DNA from: Diplonema papillatum
Taxonomy: Eukaryota; Euglenozoa; Diplonemea; Diplonemida; Diplonemidae
NCBI GenBank assembly: GCA_030068145.1
Contig: JAPJBO010000496.1
Coordinates: forward strand, 1 to 64,000
DNA: 64,000 bases
Reading direction: 5' to 3'
In this document: one piece after another, positions 60,000 to 64,000 of the stretch
Layout: each line of letters starts with the position of its first letter
Position numbering within the stretch: position 1 is the stretch's first letter
Notes under the pieces: generated by a model
Told to the model about the DNA's origin: nothing
The model's database searches: none
Seen by the model: the letters and a program-made list of their open reading frames with translations, nothing else
Position numbers and translations under genes: made by a program

Positions 60000-61175
60000 T
60001 TTTTCTCTCTTTTCTTTTACGTTTTCTTCTTTCGGATCAAACTCCGCCTTTGCCGCACACCCCGCCCTCTTCTGAGATATCTGCAACGGGAATGAGTTGG
60101 GAACCTTCTTCAGACCCAGAAGCCTCTGCGCACCGGCCTCCAATCTTTTCAAGAGTCCGCCCCTGGCTTGCGGGAGATACGGGAGTTCCAGAGGTATGTC
60201 CTACCCGCCGCCATCTTCGTGGGTGTCTGCCTCGGCGACTACACGCCGGTCGGCATGTCGTTCGACCTGCGCTATGACTGTTCTAATGCGGCTGTCGACA
60301 TCACACGTCAGCTTGTATTCCGACAAGCGCGACCAAGCAATCCAGAGCGAAACTCTGGACAACGGACAACAACCAAATGGAAAAACACGTTCCTCCCCTC
60401 CGGCGTGTGCGCGCGGCCTTCGCCGGGTCACTGCCGAAGGCCGCATCACGTCCTTATCCCTAACTGGCATGGGGAGGCGGCGTCACGCCACGTGCCCCTC
60501 GGCGGTGTCGTGACGGGAGCACCCCGAGCTTCGCCGTCGCGAGACTCTACAATCCGCTACCCAGCGTCTTCAGTCGCGCGAGCTACGGATTCCCTCCGTT
60601 GATCAGACGGTGGAGTTGGTGTCTCCCAACCCGTGTCAATATCGACCAAATCCTCGTAAGCGCTGGGCTCTGGTGTTGAGCTTCTATCACGCTCCAGACC
60701 TTTCTAGCGTGAGGAAAGTGAGAGGGTGCAGCTCGTTTCGGGTGTGTCCCTCCGTTGTGAAACCTTGTGAAGTCCCCTAACGCGTTTCGGGTTTGCGGAC
60801 TACACACATCGGTGTTTGGGATTGGGTAGGGTGTGGTCGTTCTGCTACGGCGTGAAAAGCCAGAACGTTTCGACGCTAATCTTCAACTCTTGGTTATGTG
60901 TATCTTTCTCGTCGAAGAAACACCGCAGCGTGCTGCACAAGGGTTTCCCTCTCCTTCGTCCTTACAGGCGAAGTTCATATTCCGGGTTTCAACAAGTGTA
61001 CTTCACCTCAAATCCCTTTCCAGTAAATCAGGATCGGGCTGTGCCGCGTCACAAAGATTGGCACATTTCCCTTTCAGTGCGGCTTGCGGGTTTGACACCC
61101 TAAGCCTCGCACACGTGTTCGACTCCTTGGTCCGTGTTTCAAGCAGCAAAGAGGGGGCAGCAAATATCGGGCCCT
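60000..61175. other. upstream of SEC61, no supported gene
   Basis: A plus-strand ORF at 60168-60602 has a protein-like stretch (VLPAAIFVGVCLGDYTPVG) ahead of low-complexity sequence. TTCCAGAG meets GTATGTCC at 60190-60200, a possible donor, so a diverging gene could begin here. I cannot support more. The SEC61 promoter should lie just right of 59991. Confidence 0.3.
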
Positions 61176-61178
61176 TCG

Positions 61179-61472
61179 CCTGTAGCCCATGGCCACACAC
61201 CAAGGCTTCTATAGGCCAGTCGCTTCAGGAAAGTTGGCCCATATCAAGGCCTCTGAAGGCCAGTCAGTGCCCGTCGCCTGTAGCCCATGGCCACACACCA
61301 AGGCTTCTATAGGCCAGTCGCTTCAGGAAAGTTGGCCCATATCAAGGCCTCTGAAGGCCAGTCAGTGCCCGTCGCCTGTAGCCCATGGCCACACACCAAG
61401 GCTTCTATAGGCCAGTCGCTTCAGGAAAGTTGGCCCACATCAAGGCCTCTGAAGGCCAGTCAGTGCCCGTCG
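61179..61472. repeat. three tandem 98-bp units
   Basis: Unit starts at 61179, 61277 and 61375 (CCTGTAGCCCATGGCCACAC). The copies are almost identical, differing by one base in the third (CCCATATC to CCCACATC). Confidence 0.95.
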
Positions 61473-61734
61473 CTCTGCTCGCTCGTGAACCAAAACGAGA
61501 GGGAAGCTTGGAAACAATGTAGGGCCGCAGCCTCGACAAAAAAGGAGGAAAACCCCGCGACGGATGAACGCTGCGCCTTGTCTTTAGACAGGGGGGGGTG
61601 CTCCTATCAGCAAACTGTGGGAGAGGTGCCACCGGCAAATGGGGGGTGTGTAACTATCTGCTTTGTCGTCAGGGAAAGCTTGAGAGATGAGAAGACAGAG
61701 AAACAGAGAGAGAGAGAGGGAGAGTTGTATGTTT

Positions 61735-61830
61735 GTGCGGTAGTCACGCCTTCGCAGTCCCAGGACCTCTCCCCACCCACCGGCATGTGTTCTCGTGGAA
61801 AGGGTCGTCGCTACCGCGCTGACCCTTCAC
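61735..61830. repeat. dispersed repeat shared with 63810-63895
   Basis: GTAGTCACGCCTTCGCAGTC, CCTCTCCCCACCCACCGGCA and GTCGCTACCGCGCTGACCC recur at 63810-63895 with small deletions. Confidence 0.75.
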
Positions 61831-62039
61831 ACGAGAGAGAGAGGATGAGTATGCGAACCAGAGCATCTGTTTGGTATCGAAAAGTAGGTCGAGAACAGAA
61901 GGCTCACCCCAAGCAATCCCGCCTTAACTTTATTTCCACACCACCCTCCTGGAATAATCCCGGTAAGCGTGGGCATTTTGTTCGAGACCGGCTGGCCGAC
62001 TTATACTTGAGTCGCAGCTCCTGACAAGACAGACGGTGA

Positions 62040-62545
62040 GGAAAGGGGGAGTGGGTCTGCTTTAGGCTACGTTAGGTTCTCCCGACTCTCATTGCGGCTA
62101 GCACAAACTCAAGAGGTCCAGTCAACTATTCCCCGCAGTATCAGCATACGTTCACATGGTTTCTTCGAGACCGGCTGGCCGACTTGCAGAATAGTTGAGT
62201 CGCAGCTCTTGACAAGACAAATGGAAATACTCGACGTAGCTGCGTTGACTCCGAATGGAAGGGAGGAAATACAATACAAACACAATCTGGTTTGTACTTC
62301 CCCGCATGACCACGTCCGTTCAACACGTGGTTCGGTGGTTACAGCACTTGGGATCCCTTCGGTTCTTTGTCTGGCACCTATTGTCGAGCATTTCCTTCCA
62401 AGCTGGCGCTTATGTAAAAGAAATGCGTCGGAAAGGGGGAGTTGGTCTGCTTTAGGCTATGTTAGGTTCTCCCGATCTCTCATTGCGGTTAGCACAAACT
62501 CAAGAGGTCCAGCCAACTATTCCCCGCAGTGTTAGCATACTTGCA
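62040..62545. repeat. direct repeat pair bracketing a retroposon
   Basis: 62040-62150 and 62427-62545 are ~110-bp direct repeats (GTCTGCTTTAGGCTACGTTA, TTGCGGCTAGCACAAACTCA, CAACTATTCCCCGCAGT). Between them lies a poly(A) retroposon copy (62225-62420) with an internal deletion. Confidence 0.8.
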
Positions 62546-62549
62546 CAAT

Positions 62550-63555
62550 AATGAGAACGAAATTCTCCTCCTTTGTTGTGCCCTTTTGTGTGTTAGCCAC
62601 ATTTCCACAGCGGGAGCGTGAGCGGTTGTGCGAGGGAGAGAGGTGCTGTCCCGCCGGATGAATATTTAGGGTAAAAGTTCGCTCGATGATCCGGGGTATC
62701 AAAGTCTCTGGTTGGATTTCTTGGTCGGTATTCATCTTCTAAGACCGGCGTCTTCCACGAAAAGCAAAAAGAAAGCTGAAGCTTGTTTGCGCGTGTAAAT
62801 GGCAGGGGCGTTCGAAGGGCCTCATCTTGGACTGACGCCTTCCAGGCAAGAACGAAGAACGAAGACGAAACACTTATCAGCTCCGAACAAGCCCCGAGTG
62901 TACGGTACTTGCATCGTGACAGTTGTCATATTCGTTGCGTTGCTGGACACTTTTCCAGCAGCCGCTCAGAGCACTATCAACCCTGAGACTGATTTCACCC
63001 TCACCCCTCAGGTCCATTATCTGGCCGAAGGGGAGAGAGACCGTGCGCACATCACGCACCTTTCTAGGTTGGATGCCGTCCAATGTTCACGACGCTAGGG
63101 TCGGGAGGGGAGGAAGTCCGGGCTGTCGTCATGCCAACGGTGTGTGTATGCATACACTACACCGTTAGCAGTACCACCACAATACCACCTCCTAAGTGAT
63201 ACTAAGCGAGTGGGTGTGTTTGCCCTGTTTCGACACCTCGGCACGCTCTCACACGGGTGAATCTACGCAGCTGGCGACGGTGGTGGCACGTGGAAAGAAT
63301 GTCGGTCAGGATCCGTTTGGTTGCGGTCACGAAAACACATACCCACATGCGGTCAGCACGGTGCCGGTGTAGGCGACCGGTTGAAGTTTGTTACCTTGTA
63401 GTACAGTGGTTGCTGTTGATTGAACTTGATATGCAGATAGACCGCACAATAGTGTTGTAGTAGTAGTTGTTGTAGACGATTGTCGTTTTTCCGTTTAGGG
63501 GTTTCGAGTTTGTTCGTTTCCTTTCAGAACTGAGCCAATTCACCCACCCCCTGAT
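62550..63555. other. no supported gene
   Basis: Plus-strand ORFs at 62799-63098 and minus-strand ORFs opposite have a short protein-like stretch (NPETDFTLTPQVHYLAEGER) but no splice or family support. Confidence 0.3.
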
Positions 63556-63625
63556 CGAGCGTAATCGAGTGTAGTAGAGTGTAGTAGAGTGTAGTCGAGC
63601 GTTGTAGAGTGTGATCGAAATTGAC
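63556..63625. repeat. 11-bp tandem repeat (GTGTAGTAGAG)
   Basis: About six imperfect copies of GTGTAGTAGAG and GTGTAGTCGAG. Confidence 0.85.
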
Positions 63626-64000
63626 ACTAGTATTTTGGGTTCGACCACGGTGGACCCCTGGCTGGCCCATGAGCGACCATGTTGACCACTGTCTGGCCCA
63701 AGAAGTGCCAAGCACAAGCATACGAGGGACGGAAACCGCAGGTGTGGGCCTTCACCGTGGTGGAGCCAGGCTAGATTCGGGGTGGCGCCCTGGGAGGGAC
63801 AGGGACGGGGGTAGTCACGCCTTAGTCCCAGGGCCTCTCCCCACCCATCTGTATGTGTTCTCCTGGTCATCGCTACCGCGCTGACCTTTCCCTCAAAGCC
63901 CGCTGCCCACTGCCCTACAAGAGACATGCTTTGCACTCTCTGAATGCCCATTGACTGTGCTCCGCTTCAGCCGACTGCTTTGGAAGAGGTACTGTGCTCC

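Overview
The window is nuclear DNA of a eukaryote, most likely a unicellular protist. Genes are interrupted by spliceosomal introns with GTATG-type donors. They are spaced far apart among many repeat families, and GC-rich coding islands alternate with simple-sequence DNA. I cannot place the lineage from sequence alone; an alga, alveolate or stramenopile would all fit.

Layout. 1-6410 is a 13-bp satellite. 6754-11146 is a composite element bounded by short inverted repeats and a 7-bp target duplication; it contains an inverted pair of tRNA-like repeats and a ~204-bp tandem array. 11-16 kb holds a decayed LINE reverse transcriptase, a Cys/RGG-rich ORF between two halves of a 31-bp array, and the first of two copies of a composite repeat (tRNA-like SINE, GAACTTTGCTTCGCC array, hairpin). 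16.8-19.35 kb is a 3'-truncated tyrosine-recombinase (YR) retrotransposon. 19.4-22.4 kb is more SINE and array sequence. 22.6-23.9 kb is a two-exon gene, probably for a mitochondrial protein. 26.7 kb has an SSU-rRNA-like fragment and 27.5-28.3 kb a secreted-protein gene. 28.9-35.1 kb is a cluster of minus-strand genes and gene fragments with duplicated segments, palindromes and insertions. 35-44 kb is dominated by foldback elements, SINEs with perfect 14-bp target duplications, and a TG microsatellite. 44.1-44.8 kb has another minus-strand ORF, which shares an upstream motif with two genes of the 30-34 kb cluster.

The best-supported host gene is SEC61 alpha, the protein-conducting channel subunit of the ER translocon. 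Eight exons read on the minus strand from 59991 to 48192, and all their splice junctions join in frame. Its introns are loaded with repeats. Intron 3 (5.3 kb) holds an apparently complete YR retrotransposon (53517-58047) with gag, YR and RT/RNase H frames and split direct repeats in the order A1-ORFs-B1-A2-B2. Both repeat pairs are identical, which suggests a recent insertion. A solo, diverged copy of the same terminal repeat lies in intron 5 of the same gene.

Both YR elements have the recombinase upstream of the reverse transcriptase. 60-64 kb contains tandem and dispersed repeats and no gene I can support.
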